From NCBI GenBank assembly GCA_964391195.1, contig CAYMLG010000018.1:9166-73165 (forward strand): a stretch of DNA of 64,000 bases, read 5' to 3'. Numbering within the stretch: position 1 is the first letter of the stretch; every line of letters starts with the position of its first letter. The DNA comes from JAAYXE01 sp964391195. GTDB lineage: Bacteria; Chloroflexota; Anaerolineae; Anaerolineales; UBA4823. Below, piece after piece: positions 30,454 through 38,038 of the stretch. The notes beneath the pieces were generated by a model. The model ran no database searches. It was given only the letters and a program-made list of their open reading frames with translations, and was not told the origin of the DNA. The position numbers and the translations under genes are program-made.

Positions 30454-31331
30454 TCTGCCTCCTCTGTGATCTGCAGCTCCAGGCAGGCAGCCCGCAGCGC
30501 CTTGATGACACTGACTGCGATCAAATAGCGCCGGAAGGCCGCACTGCCGCGGACGTCACTGATCGGTGAGGCATCACTGCGAGCCGCATCCCCAGCCCGG
30601 TGGAACGTATCTTCGGTGGGCGGTTGTCCGATCAGAGCCGCTTCAGCCCGCCGGCTGCGGATCGTGGTCGGGGCCACTGCCCCAAGGGCGATCCGGGCGA
30701 AATCGATCTGGCCATCCCTGAGATGGAGGACGGCGGCCGCATTCACCACCGCAATCGCCTGGCTTTTCCGCAGCCCGTATTTGTAAAAAGCTGTCCTCGT
30801 GCCATCTGGCGGTATCCGGAAACGTATCGTCCGGATCAGTTCACCGGGCAGCAGGTCCAGCTTGCGGTATCCAAGCTGGAAATCTTCGATCGGGATACGC
30901 CGCTCCCCGTTCAGCCCGCACACCACCACCTGGGCCTCCAACGCATACAGACAGGGCAAGGCGTCAGCCGCGGGTGAAGCGTTACCGATATTGCCTCCAA
31001 TGGTGGCCATATTCTGGATTTGAGCGGCCCCAATCTGCCTGGCGGCCTGGGCGAGAAGGCTGGCATGTTGGTGTACGAGCGATGAACGGGCAATTTCGGC
31101 GAAGGTAGTCGCCGCGCCGATACAGATTTCGCCATCTTCTACCCAAACCCCGCACAGTTCCGGCACCCGGCTGATGTCGATCACCGTGTCCGCCGAGAGG
31201 ATTCGTTCGTGGAGCTGGAGCATCAGGTCGGTCCCGCCGGCCAACAACCGCGCCCGTCCGCCTTCGGCGTGTTTGAGCATTTCGACAGCTTCGGCAAGCG
31301 ATTGGGCCCGCAGGTAACGTTTGTACAACAT
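30450..31331 (-). CDS. Mo hydroxylase, FAD subunit (NdhF/CoxM-like)
   Basis: A 293-residue FAD-binding subunit. FAD motifs LLAGGTDLMLQL and QNMATIGGNIGNASPAAD are both intact, followed by the CO-dehydrogenase flavoprotein C-terminal domain with RKSQAIAVVNAAA. It accepts electrons from the [2Fe-2S] subunit and passes them to NAD(P)+ or another carrier. GAGGAC lies 7 bases before ATG 31331. It is the first of the four hydroxylase genes, giving the order FAD, FeS, large, medium, with 4-base overlaps throughout. Confidence 0.92.
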   Translation of the reverse strand: MLYKRYLRAQSLAEAVEMLKHAEGGRARLLAGGTDLMLQLHERILSADTVIDISRVPELCGVWVEDGEICIGAATTFAEIARSSLVHQHASLLAQAARQIGAAQIQNMATIGGNIGNASPAADALPCLYALEAQVVVCGLNGERRIPIEDFQLGYRKLDLLPGELIRTIRFRIPPDGTRTAFYKYGLRKSQAIAVVNAAAVLHLRDGQIDFARIALGAVAPTTIRSRRAEAALIGQPPTEDTFHRAGDAARSDASPISDVRGSAAFRRYLIAVSVIKALRAACLELQITEEAE

Positions 31332-31359
31332 GCGAATGTCCTCCTACAGCCGGGCCTGG

Positions 31360-31725
31360 TTATTGATCGACGACCAGATCGCGGATGACCTTCGCCTGGC
31401 TGAACGGCTGAACGATGACATGGCTGCCAGGATCCAGCGGCACTTTACAACCTTTGGTCAACTTGCCGTTCACCCCGACGCGTACATGGCAGGTCCCACA
31501 AATCCCGCGCCCGCACTGCTGGTTCCGGAAAGCCAGGGTAGGATCCTGTTTCTCGTAGATCTCACGCAGCAGGGTAAAGATGCTCATGCGGTGTCGATAG
31601 GGGACCACGTAGGTCTGCATGCGCGGCTCAGCGTCCTTCGTCGGGTCGAAGCGGAAGATCTCGGCTGTAACCGGCTCGCCAATGATGGGTTCTGCCTCTG
31701 GGTTGCTCTTGAGAATATGGGACAT
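31360..31725 (-). CDS. Stand-alone [2Fe-2S] domain of SdhB/FrdB type
   Basis: A 121-residue protein equal to only the N-terminal half of a succinate dehydrogenase/fumarate reductase iron-sulfur subunit. The four ligands Cys71, Cys76, Cys79 and Cys93 (CGRGICGTCHVRV) bind a [2Fe-2S] cluster. The C-terminal domain that would hold [4Fe-4S] and [3Fe-4S] clusters is absent, and no membrane anchor gene is nearby. ATG 31725 has AAGGAGG seven bases upstream and lies 2 bases after the stop of the flavoprotein gene, so the pair is co-translated. It probably carries electrons to or from that flavoprotein, perhaps to the Mo hydroxylase or a soluble carrier; this is inference. Confidence 0.85.
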   Translation of the reverse strand: MSHILKSNPEAEPIIGEPVTAEIFRFDPTKDAEPRMQTYVVPYRHRMSIFTLLREIYEKQDPTLAFRNQQCGRGICGTCHVRVGVNGKLTKGCKVPLDPGSHVIVQPFSQAKVIRDLVVDQ

Positions 31726-31727
31726 AC

Positions 31728-33509
31728 TCAACCTCCTTGATAGCCTTCCAAGACGCCCGCTTCCACCAGAGCCTGGTCAGCAGCCCGCCGTTCTTTGCTG
31801 CGGTCTTTCAACCGGATCACCGGGGCCGTGGTGATTTCATAGCCAGTCAATGCCCGGCGGACGATGGTATGCTTTTCCCATTCGGGGCGCATGGCGGGGA
31901 AGTCTGTGCGCCAGTGATGGCCGCGGCTCTCCTCGCGAGCCAGGGCCGAAACCGCAATCAACTCGCCCAACTCGATCATATGCAGCGCCTCGATCGCTTC
32001 CTCCCATTCGTAATTGAATACTCGGTGGCTGGCATCGACGCGCACACAAGGGGCGTCTTCCTCGCGCATATTGCGGAACGCCTGAATGGCCTGCTCCAGG
32101 CCTTGAGCGTCGCGCTTGTAATGAACGTAATCGTGCATCACACCTTTGATCTTGCGCTTGAGATCGATGGGGCGCAGTTGGAACCGGTCGCGGGTGTCGA
32201 GCAGGCCTTCCAAACGCTGGACTTCGTGCTCAACTTCGGCTGCGTCGAGCGCGACCTGCGGAGCAGACCGCACATATTCGGCCGCCGCCATCCCCGATCG
32301 CCGGCCAAAAACTTGCGTCTCGGCCAGGGCGTTGCCGCTCGTCCGGTTGGCCCCGTGCACGTTTCCACTCACCTCACCCGCAGCGAACAGTCCGGGCAAG
32401 GTCGTCTGCCCCCACTCGTTGATCCGGACGCCGCCCAGGGTATAGTGTGTGATCGGCATGACCTCGATCGGCTCCTTAAGCACGTCGATGTTCAGATCGC
32501 GGAGTTGGTCGTAGGGCAGGGAGTCCAGGCGGGTGAGGATCTGTCGTATCTCCTCACCACTTTTTGGCGACTTGGAGAGATCGATATAAACACCGCCATG
32601 AGGGGTGCCCCGGCCCTCTTCGATCTCCCGGAACATCAACTTCATCATCACATCCCGCACGGGCAGTGCCTGGGTTTCCGGGAGGAAAGGTTGGCCCAGA
32701 CCGTTCAGCATCTTACCGGCGCAGTATTTGGGGGTCATCAAGCCTTCGTACTGCACCAGCGTGCCCTCCACCTCCGGCGGATAGCACAGCCCGGCGGGGT
32801 AGAACAGCATCATCTCCAGGTCCACCAGGTCAGCTCCCACCTGGTAGGCCAGGTACACACCTTCGCCGGTCAGACCGGGCTCCGTGTCGGTCCAGCGCCA
32901 TAATTCCGGATAGCCACCGGTGGCCAGGATAACTGCCGGCGCCTGAATCGAAACCACCCGCCCGCCTCGCATATCGAGCGCTACCAATCCGGTAATTCGC
33001 TCTCCGTTGCTCAGCAAACGGGTGGTGACCAGGTCTTCTAACAGGGTGATGTTCTCGTACTTGAGCATCTCCCTGCGGAGCCCGGCGGCCATGGCATAGC
33101 CATTTCCCATGATCACCAGGTTGCGTTCGTATGAGTGCCCGGGATGAACCACCTGAAGAAAATGGCCATTCTCCTTGGTACGGAATTTCACCCCATAGCT
33201 GTACATATCCATCGCCCGATCGGTGGCCTCTTTGGTGAGGACGTCAATCAGGTTTTCATCTCCCAGGTAACGACCTTCGAAGCAGGTGTCCTCGAACGCA
33301 ATATCGGGGTTATCCCGGTCGTCCTCCATGGCAAATGCCGCCTGGTATGATGGACAGGCCATTGGGGTGGCGCCGCTGCGCGCTGCCTGACCTTTGGTCA
33401 GCAGGATGACGCGCACCCCTTGTTCGGCTGCGGCTATTGCAGCGCGCATGCCTGCCCCCCCAGCCCCAACGATAACTACATCCGTTTCCAAAGTTTCTAC
33501 GTTCGGCAT
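31728..33509 (-). CDS. SdhA/FrdA-family FAD flavoprotein
   Basis: A 593-residue flavoprotein of the succinate dehydrogenase/fumarate reductase/aspartate oxidase family. FAD motif VIVGAGGAGMRAAIAA is at the N-terminus. The catalytic-region motifs HYTLGGVRIN, GNVHGANRTSGNAL and RESRGHHWRTDFP resemble those of SdhA. Where SdhA has the SHTVAAQGG loop with the His that binds FAD covalently, this protein has SGATPMACPS, so FAD is probably non-covalent. With a partner holding only a [2Fe-2S] cluster and no membrane subunits, it is unlikely to be respiratory complex II. A dehydrogenase or reductase for an unsaturated acid in the adjacent catabolic pathway is a better guess. Confidence 0.85.
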   Translation of the reverse strand: MPNVETLETDVVIVGAGGAGMRAAIAAAEQGVRVILLTKGQAARSGATPMACPSYQAAFAMEDDRDNPDIAFEDTCFEGRYLGDENLIDVLTKEATDRAMDMYSYGVKFRTKENGHFLQVVHPGHSYERNLVIMGNGYAMAAGLRREMLKYENITLLEDLVTTRLLSNGERITGLVALDMRGGRVVSIQAPAVILATGGYPELWRWTDTEPGLTGEGVYLAYQVGADLVDLEMMLFYPAGLCYPPEVEGTLVQYEGLMTPKYCAGKMLNGLGQPFLPETQALPVRDVMMKLMFREIEEGRGTPHGGVYIDLSKSPKSGEEIRQILTRLDSLPYDQLRDLNIDVLKEPIEVMPITHYTLGGVRINEWGQTTLPGLFAAGEVSGNVHGANRTSGNALAETQVFGRRSGMAAAEYVRSAPQVALDAAEVEHEVQRLEGLLDTRDRFQLRPIDLKRKIKGVMHDYVHYKRDAQGLEQAIQAFRNMREEDAPCVRVDASHRVFNYEWEEAIEALHMIELGELIAVSALAREESRGHHWRTDFPAMRPEWEKHTIVRRALTGYEITTAPVIRLKDRSKERRAADQALVEAGVLEGYQGG

Positions 33510-33635
33510 ATTCTCTCCTATTCGAAGATATATCGACCACCAACGGTCCGTCAGGACAACAGCGGGGCTACCTTTGTAAAGAAACGTTTTAAAGATGGGG
33601 TAAACGATGCGGTAATGGCCGGCTTATAGAAAGGA

Positions 33636-34424
33636 TCAGTCGCCTTGATAGCCAAGCGCCCGGCTTGCTTCCATGGCCATCCGTTTAATATGTGGGACCC
33701 AGTCGAGGTGATCCTTTTGCAAGATGCGGCCGATGAGTCCAACGATGCTGAGAGCAGCCACCGGCCGGTTCAACCGGTCACGAATAGCGCTGGCCAGGGC
33801 CCAAACTCCCATATTGGATTCTTCATTGTCGTAGGCATAGCCACATTCAGCCGCTTCTTTCAGCAGCGCTTTTAACTTTGCTCGCGTGGTCACCGTGTTG
33901 GGAGTGAATACCTGCAGCTCTTCTTGCGGATAGAGGCGATCGATCTCGCTCTCCGGCAGGCAGGAAAGCATCACCTTCCCTGACCCTGTGGCGTGAGCAG
34001 CCAGGGTCGTGCCGACCGGGTTGACGATCTGCAGTACGCCTTCGCCAACCACTTTATGGATGAAAACGATCAGGTCCCCTCGAAGGACGGTCAGGCTGGT
34101 AGTCTCACCCGTCAGCCGGCTCAACTGCTTCATGTATGGCTCGGAGATCTGGATCAGATCCACTTGTTCGTAATAGCTGCTCGCCAACTGGCCGACTTTG
34201 TGCCCCAGGTGGTACAGCATCGTCTGCTCGTTGCGGACCAGATACCCTTTCAGCACCAGGGTGGTGAGAATGTTGTACAGACTGCTAAACGGGATCTTGA
34301 AGTGCACCTGAATGTCCGTCAGCGTCGCCCCACCGGGGTGCTCTGCCAGGAAATCCAGGATATCCAGCGTCCTCGCAGCCGACTTGACCAGTTCCTTATG
34401 ATTTAAACCGGCCTTACCTGCCAT
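33636..34424 (-). CDS. IclR-family transcriptional regulator
   Basis: A 262-residue regulator with an N-terminal winged helix (ARTLDILDFLAEHPGG, then a recognition helix around SSLYNILTTLVLKGYL) and a C-terminal IclR effector domain with LAAHATGSGKVMLS and NMGVWALASAIRD. IclR proteins usually control catabolic operons for aromatic or organic acids by binding a small acid. It is the first gene of the leftward cluster, 126 bp ahead of the flavoprotein gene, with its own promoter. GAGGT lies 7 bases before ATG 34424. It most likely controls itself and the downstream genes. Confidence 0.93.
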   Translation of the reverse strand: MAGKAGLNHKELVKSAARTLDILDFLAEHPGGATLTDIQVHFKIPFSSLYNILTTLVLKGYLVRNEQTMLYHLGHKVGQLASSYYEQVDLIQISEPYMKQLSRLTGETTSLTVLRGDLIVFIHKVVGEGVLQIVNPVGTTLAAHATGSGKVMLSCLPESEIDRLYPQEELQVFTPNTVTTRAKLKALLKEAAECGYAYDNEESNMGVWALASAIRDRLNRPVAALSIVGLIGRILQKDHLDWVPHIKRMAMEASRALGYQGD

Positions 34425-34466
34425 GCTTATACCTCTTGTTTTTCACACACATGAAATCGTTTCTCT

Positions 34467-34494
34467 ATTATAGAATCGATATTCCGATAATCAA
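34467..34494 (-). promoter_or_regulatory. Sigma70-like promoter of the iclR gene with operator-like arms
   Basis: Read on the minus strand, TTGATT (34494-34489) is followed after 16 bp by a perfect TATAAT (34472-34467), about 43 bases before the iclR start. The spacer contains GAAT and ATTC arms (plus-strand 34473-34476 and 34481-34484), a possible operator. A second inverted repeat, AATGTCA-N11-TGACATT, lies just upstream at 34503-34527. Confidence 0.6.
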
Positions 34495-34531
34495 TCATGT
34501 TGAATGTCACCTTTCTTATATGACATTTGTC

Positions 34532-34714
34532 GGAGGAAGGTTGAATACCACGCCGCCGCAACTGCACGGGCACAGTCTGCACCTGAATGAGAGCCTGGGG
34601 GTCTACGTGCTCCACGCCTGGATTTGGAAGAATAATCCAGCGGGGATGTTCGAGGACTGGAACCCCAAGGTCTCCTGCCCGCAAGGTCCCCCGCCCATGA
34701 GCGAATCGCAGTGA
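34532..34714 (+). pseudogene. 3' remnant of a conserved hypothetical protein gene
   Basis: About 60 codons in frame read like the C-terminus of a larger secreted or extracytoplasmic protein: PPQLHGHSLHLNESLGVY, then VLHAWIWKNNPAGMFEDW. I recall similar His/Trp-rich tails ending proteins in related bacteria, but cannot name the family. There is no usable start with a ribosome site, and the upstream sequence becomes AT-rich regulatory DNA of the iclR gene. A terminator hairpin 48 bases downstream is correctly placed to serve the original gene. The upstream part seems to have been deleted or displaced. Confidence 0.5.
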
Positions 34715-34761
34715 TGGCGAGGCTCAGGGTACACCCTGCAGGGACGCCCTGCGGCAGATTC

Positions 34762-34792
34762 GAACCCCCACCGGTGTGGGGGTTCTTCCTTT
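34762..34792 (+). terminator. Intrinsic terminator
   Basis: GAACCCCCAC (34762-34771) pairs with GTGGGGGTTC (34776-34785) around the 4-nt loop CGGT, followed by TTCCTTTT. This is a textbook rightward terminator, probably left from the gene whose 3' remnant lies just upstream. Confidence 0.75.
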
Positions 34793-35147
34793 TGCTGAGC
34801 TGTTAAGACAAAAACCGGTCGTTTAGAATAGCCGTCGAGTACTTGGCGGTGACGGCCTTCGAGCAAATCAACGTTACAATAATTGATGTGGATAGCATCC
34901 CTCTCTGACCTGTGCTGCGGGTCGAGACGCAGTGTATCCACAGGGGAAAACGACGCCGGGATTCTGACCGGCGCGCTGGTGAATTCCGAGGCGCAGCCTG
35001 TCTCAGTTAATCGTGCAACAAATCGCCCGGTATTCCGTAGACATTATTGAAAGCAGGACAAACAAAACACGGGAGCGGCGGACCGGCCGATCCGGCCTGG
35101 CTCGGGCCGCCCCGGATGACTAGACTGGCAATTCAAGGAGGCATTTC

Positions 35148-35372
35148 ATGGACAACCGTCCCGGTTGTTTAGGCGGACTGCTCCGCCTGGCGTTCATCAC
35201 CTGGATTTTCGACTGGCTGCAGGATAATTTCGGTTTCGGGAAGGGTTTATCCTGTTCGGGCTGTGGCTGCGGGTTGATCCTGTTGATCATCTTCGTGGCG
35301 CTAGTATGCTCTACCCTCACTGGCACCGACTGGGGCCGCCTGTGGTGGCTGGCCGCCTCGCTGCCGTTCTAA
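35148..35372 (+). CDS. Small Cys/Gly-rich membrane protein
   Basis: A 74-residue protein preceded by an excellent AAGGAGG six bases before ATG 35148, which supports it being a real gene. It has an aromatic helix (LLRLAFITWIFDWLQDNF), a central CSGCGCG cluster and a hydrophobic helix (LILLIIFVALVC). The three cysteines close together could bind a metal or form disulfides, but no known family is recognised. It stands alone between the repeat-flanked iclR region and degV. Function unknown. Confidence 0.65.
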   Translation: MDNRPGCLGGLLRLAFITWIFDWLQDNFGFGKGLSCSGCGCGLILLIIFVALVCSTLTGTDWGRLWWLAASLPF

Positions 35373-35403
35373 CCGGTCGAGGCGTCCCGAACATAGTTTT
35401 GCG

Positions 35404-35469
35404 TTCCTCGTGTCCTTTGTGGGGAACCACAGGCGCGCGCAGTCGGCTAACCACAAAGGACACCAGGGG
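35404..35469. repeat. Inverted repeat of the CCTTTGTGG type
   Basis: GTGTCCTTTGTGG (35410-35422) is perfectly complementary to CCACAAAGGACAC (35451-35463), extended by CCT/AGG outside a single mismatch. The 28-nt spacer is GC-rich. The sequence belongs to the same degenerate family as other dispersed intergenic motifs in this window (see 14545, 37905, 45900). Confidence 0.6.
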
Positions 35470-35606
35470 TCTCCGCGGCGCACTTCCGGTTGAAAGTGGC
35501 CCCTGAACGAGAGTGTGAGGCGGGTAACTCATGGTATCATGGGTCCATTGTCCATCTCTGTTGGGCATGGAGCGAGCCTATCTCGCAATCTCAGCAGGAG
35601 AATGCC

Positions 35607-36449
35607 ATGGTACACATTATTGCCGATACCACTTCTTGCTTACAGCCCCATATCGCTGCCCGTTATCATATCCCCATTATTCCCCAAGTCATCAACTTTG
35701 GCTCGGAATCCTACCTGGAAGGCGTGGACATGGACATATCCATGTTCATGCAGCGCCTGAAGAGTTCCTCGCAGCTCCCAAAAACCGCCGCCCCTCCGCC
35801 GGAACTGTTCGTGAAAGAGTTCGAACGCCTGCGGACGACGGGCGAGCCGGTGATCTGCATCCACCCTTCGACGGAAGTCAGCGGGACGGTGCGCTCGGCC
35901 ACCGTGGCAGCCCAGGACTTCCCGGACATGGATATCCGCATCATCGACACGCGCACCGTCGCCAGCCCGCTGGGCACCATCGTGACCCGGGCGGCGGAAT
36001 GGGCCGCGGCGGGGAAGGATCCCGACGAGATCATCGCCCTGGTGGAAGACATGAGCCGCCGCTGCCGGGTGTACTTCCTGGTTGACACCCTGGAGTACCT
36101 GGCGCGGGGCGGGCGGATCGGCGGGGCCTCTGCCCTGCTGGGCAGCGTGCTCCAAATCAAGCCGATCCTGACTTTTCGGGACGGCAAGGTGGACGCCTAC
36201 GAACGCGAGCGCACCCACAAGCGCGCCGTCGCCCGGCTGAAGGAAATCGTGTTGGAGCAGATCCCGCGCGGAGGCAGCGGCGACCTGAGCGTGATGCACG
36301 CCGGCGTGCCGGAAGAAGGGGAATGCCTTGCAAAGGAGCTTGGGGCGCTGACCGGGCAGGCCGATGTGGTGGTCACCGACGTTCCACCCGCCATCGTGAC
36401 ACACGGCGGGCCGGGGGTCCTCGGCGTGGGCTTTTTCGTCGCCCCGTAA
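35607..36449 (+). CDS. DegV-family fatty-acid-binding protein
   Basis: A 280-residue DegV protein. Visible family features: N-terminal IIADTTSCL, CIHPSTEVSGTVRSA, DTRTVASPLG and the highly conserved LEYLARGGRIGG followed by a basic SVLQIKPIL stretch. DegV/FakB proteins bind a single fatty acid and in Firmicutes present it to the kinase FakA. No FakA gene is in the window. ATG 35607 follows CAGGAGA and fits the family N-terminus; the frame is open further upstream but without similarity. It lies about 1.6 kb from the FadR-like gene, so two fatty-acid-responsive proteins occur close together. A perfect terminator follows. Confidence 0.9.
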   Translation: MVHIIADTTSCLQPHIAARYHIPIIPQVINFGSESYLEGVDMDISMFMQRLKSSSQLPKTAAPPPELFVKEFERLRTTGEPVICIHPSTEVSGTVRSATVAAQDFPDMDIRIIDTRTVASPLGTIVTRAAEWAAAGKDPDEIIALVEDMSRRCRVYFLVDTLEYLARGGRIGGASALLGSVLQIKPILTFRDGKVDAYERERTHKRAVARLKEIVLEQIPRGGSGDLSVMHAGVPEEGECLAKELGALTGQADVVVTDVPPAIVTHGGPGVLGVGFFVAP

Positions 36450-36477
36450 TCCCCTGAATCTATATACTCTGTGGAAA

Positions 36478-36519
36478 CCGGCGGTGGATGTGGACCTACA
36501 TCCACCGCCGGCTTTTTTT
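36478..36519 (+). terminator. Strong intrinsic terminator after degV
   Basis: CCGGCGGTGGATGT (36478-36491) pairs perfectly with ACATCCACCGCCGG (36498-36511) over the 6-nt loop GGACCT, followed by CTTTTTTTG. It is a canonical rho-independent terminator 28 bases after the degV stop. Confidence 0.93.
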
Positions 36520-37960
36520 GCACATCTCGCATTGGCAACCCGCAACCCAGACCCGCCCACTTCGCGCAACCGGCCAACCACCCCGGTCACCATCCGATCC
36601 CCCACGGGCGCGTAGGGCACGGCGGGAGGGTCCACGGTTTTAGTTGGTTTACGGTGCAGCCGTGCCCATGCGATTGGCATATCGTCTCCATGGCCGGGAC
36701 ACGGCTGCATGTTTTACCGTTTTGGGTGATTTATGGCCAATGCCATGTCCCTACATGTCTTCGATGCTGCAATCTCCAAAGGTAAAGCCACACCTTCTAG
36801 GACCACCCTAGCGAAATTTGACGTTCTAACCACGGGCCCGTTTAAATTGGGTGCACAATCCGGGGAACTGGCGTTCATTTCTACCCTCTTATCCAATGAG
36901 TTGCAACCGATGGCAAGGTGAACGCCCCCCAACCAGGTAGGGGCGGGTCATTGATTCAGGCGAGAGCCCCCAGTCCAAGACACACCATCCTCAGCCCAAC
37001 CCCGCTTACCCGCAAACCCAGACCCGCCCCCGATGGTCCACGAACGCCACCCATCCGCAACCAGACCCGCCCCACGGGCGCGTAGGGGCACGGCGGGCAG
37101 GTTCATGGTTTTTGTTGGTTTACGGTGCAGCCGTGCCCATACGCCAGGGAAAAGCCGTCCACGAATAGCTAAGCATGCCCGTGCACACGCAACCATGCCG
37201 CGCGACCCCGAATCCACCAAAACGGAGGGCGGGTCCACCTCCGCACAGGGAAGGGTAGGATTGCGTTGGGGTGCGGACGCGCCTCGCAGGCTGTGGGAAA
37301 CACCCAGCCTGGGGTTGAGATCCTTCGCCTGGCGTCGCCCGGCGCCCATCATACAGAATGACAGGCATAAGGGGCCGGTCTGTGGCCGGGAGGGGTGGAT
37401 GGCGTGGCATGACATGCGCGGCATGTTCAGCGCATGCTTGGGGGCGGGTCTGATTGGTCCATCAGAGTGGGCTGGCCTGGCAGGCGCCGTTTATGGTAAG
37501 TCACCTGTGCTCGGAATGAAAGACCCGCCCCTACCAGAATAGGGGGAGGTCATATACATATCGAATTCGTTGGAACAGATGGAATGAGAGACCCGCCCCT
37601 GCCAAATCAGGGGGATGGTGGCGCCGCCTTGCCCCTACGCGCCCGCGGTGCCCGGCATCGATTCAAATCGACGCCTCCAGTAATCCAAACCCGCTCGAAG
37701 CGGGTTGGGGGAGGCTGTGGGACATAAAACCGATGGGTTAGGTTGGGCGGGTTGGTGGATGGTGGCTGCATCCACCGTGGTAATGCCAAGGCGGCACAGG
37801 CGCACACACGTGACTCGCACCGCGGCGTGACGCAAGATGCCAATCTTGCGTCACGCATCCGCAGTGCACCACGAGGCCAAAATGGCCTCTAACCCGCTCT
37901 CTGCGTTCTCTGTGAACTCTGTGGTGAAAGCCAACCCCACCGTCACCGGCGTGAAATTGC
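36520..37960. repeat. Repeat-rich non-coding island A
   Basis: About 1.4 kb without a supportable gene. A 70-bp direct repeat occurs at 36601-36669 and 37071-37140 (CCCACGGGCGCGTAGGG at its start, GTGCAGCCGTGCCCAT at its end). GACCCGCCCCTACC occurs at 37522, again with G for A at 37590, and inverted at 36936-36949; a longer unit of about 37 bp repeats at 37513 and 37581. The module at 37650-37706 is the inverted counterpart of 45767-45822, and 36659-36693 matches 46051-46085. A CTCTGTG-type motif lies at 37897-37930. Frames open here are repeat-derived. Confidence 0.8.
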
Positions 37961-37963
37961 CTC

Positions 37964-37992
37964 TAGACAGAAAAGTTACCAGCAAGTATACT
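37964..37992 (+). promoter_or_regulatory. Promoter of the fadR-like gene
   Basis: TAGACA (37964-37969) and TATACT (37987-37992) each match the sigma70 consensus at five of six bases with an ideal 17-bp spacer. The expected transcription start, about 37999, coincides with the first base of the FadR-type operator. Confidence 0.7.
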
Positions 37993-37998
37993 AAGTTC

Positions 37999-38015
37999 AA
38001 CTGGTCAGACCACTT
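37999..38015 (+). promoter_or_regulatory. FadR-type operator
   Basis: AACTGGTCAGACCACTT closely follows the E. coli FadR consensus, an imperfect palindrome built on CTGGTCNGACC. It sits at the predicted transcription start and 23 bases before the fadR-like start codon. A repressor bound here would block its own promoter, so autoregulation lifted by long-chain acyl-CoA is predicted. Confidence 0.72.
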
Positions 38016-38038
38016 ACCACTTGTGACGAGAGACTCTT

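Larger units (their letters stand above)
34425..35147. other. Intergenic region upstream of iclR: promoter, gene remnant, hairpins
   Basis: This gap of about 720 bp holds the iclR promoter (34467-34494), a truncated coding remnant (34532-34714), two tandem short palindromes (CAGGGTACACCCTG and CAGGGACGCCCTG, about 34725-34752) and a strong terminator hairpin (34762-34785). From 34800 to 35130 I see no convincing gene. The composition is more AT-rich than the flanking genes. Confidence 0.5.

Noticed and set aside
34755..34790. Possible tRNA T-arm (ATTCGAAC)
   Set aside because: Flanking bases do not form the T stem, and no anticodon or acceptor stem fits on either strand; the sequence forms a terminator.
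34887..34942. Two inverted DnaA-box-like 9-mers (TGTGGATAG and GTATCCACA)
   Set aside because: Each differs from TTATCCACA, only two are present and no origin-associated gene is near.
37033..37542. Open frame of 169 codons inside repeat island A
   Set aside because: It runs through the 70-bp direct repeat, lacks a ribosome site and has no conserved-looking sequence.
36520..37960. CRISPR array in the repeat island
   Set aside because: Repeats vary in length, spacing and orientation, and no cas gene is present.
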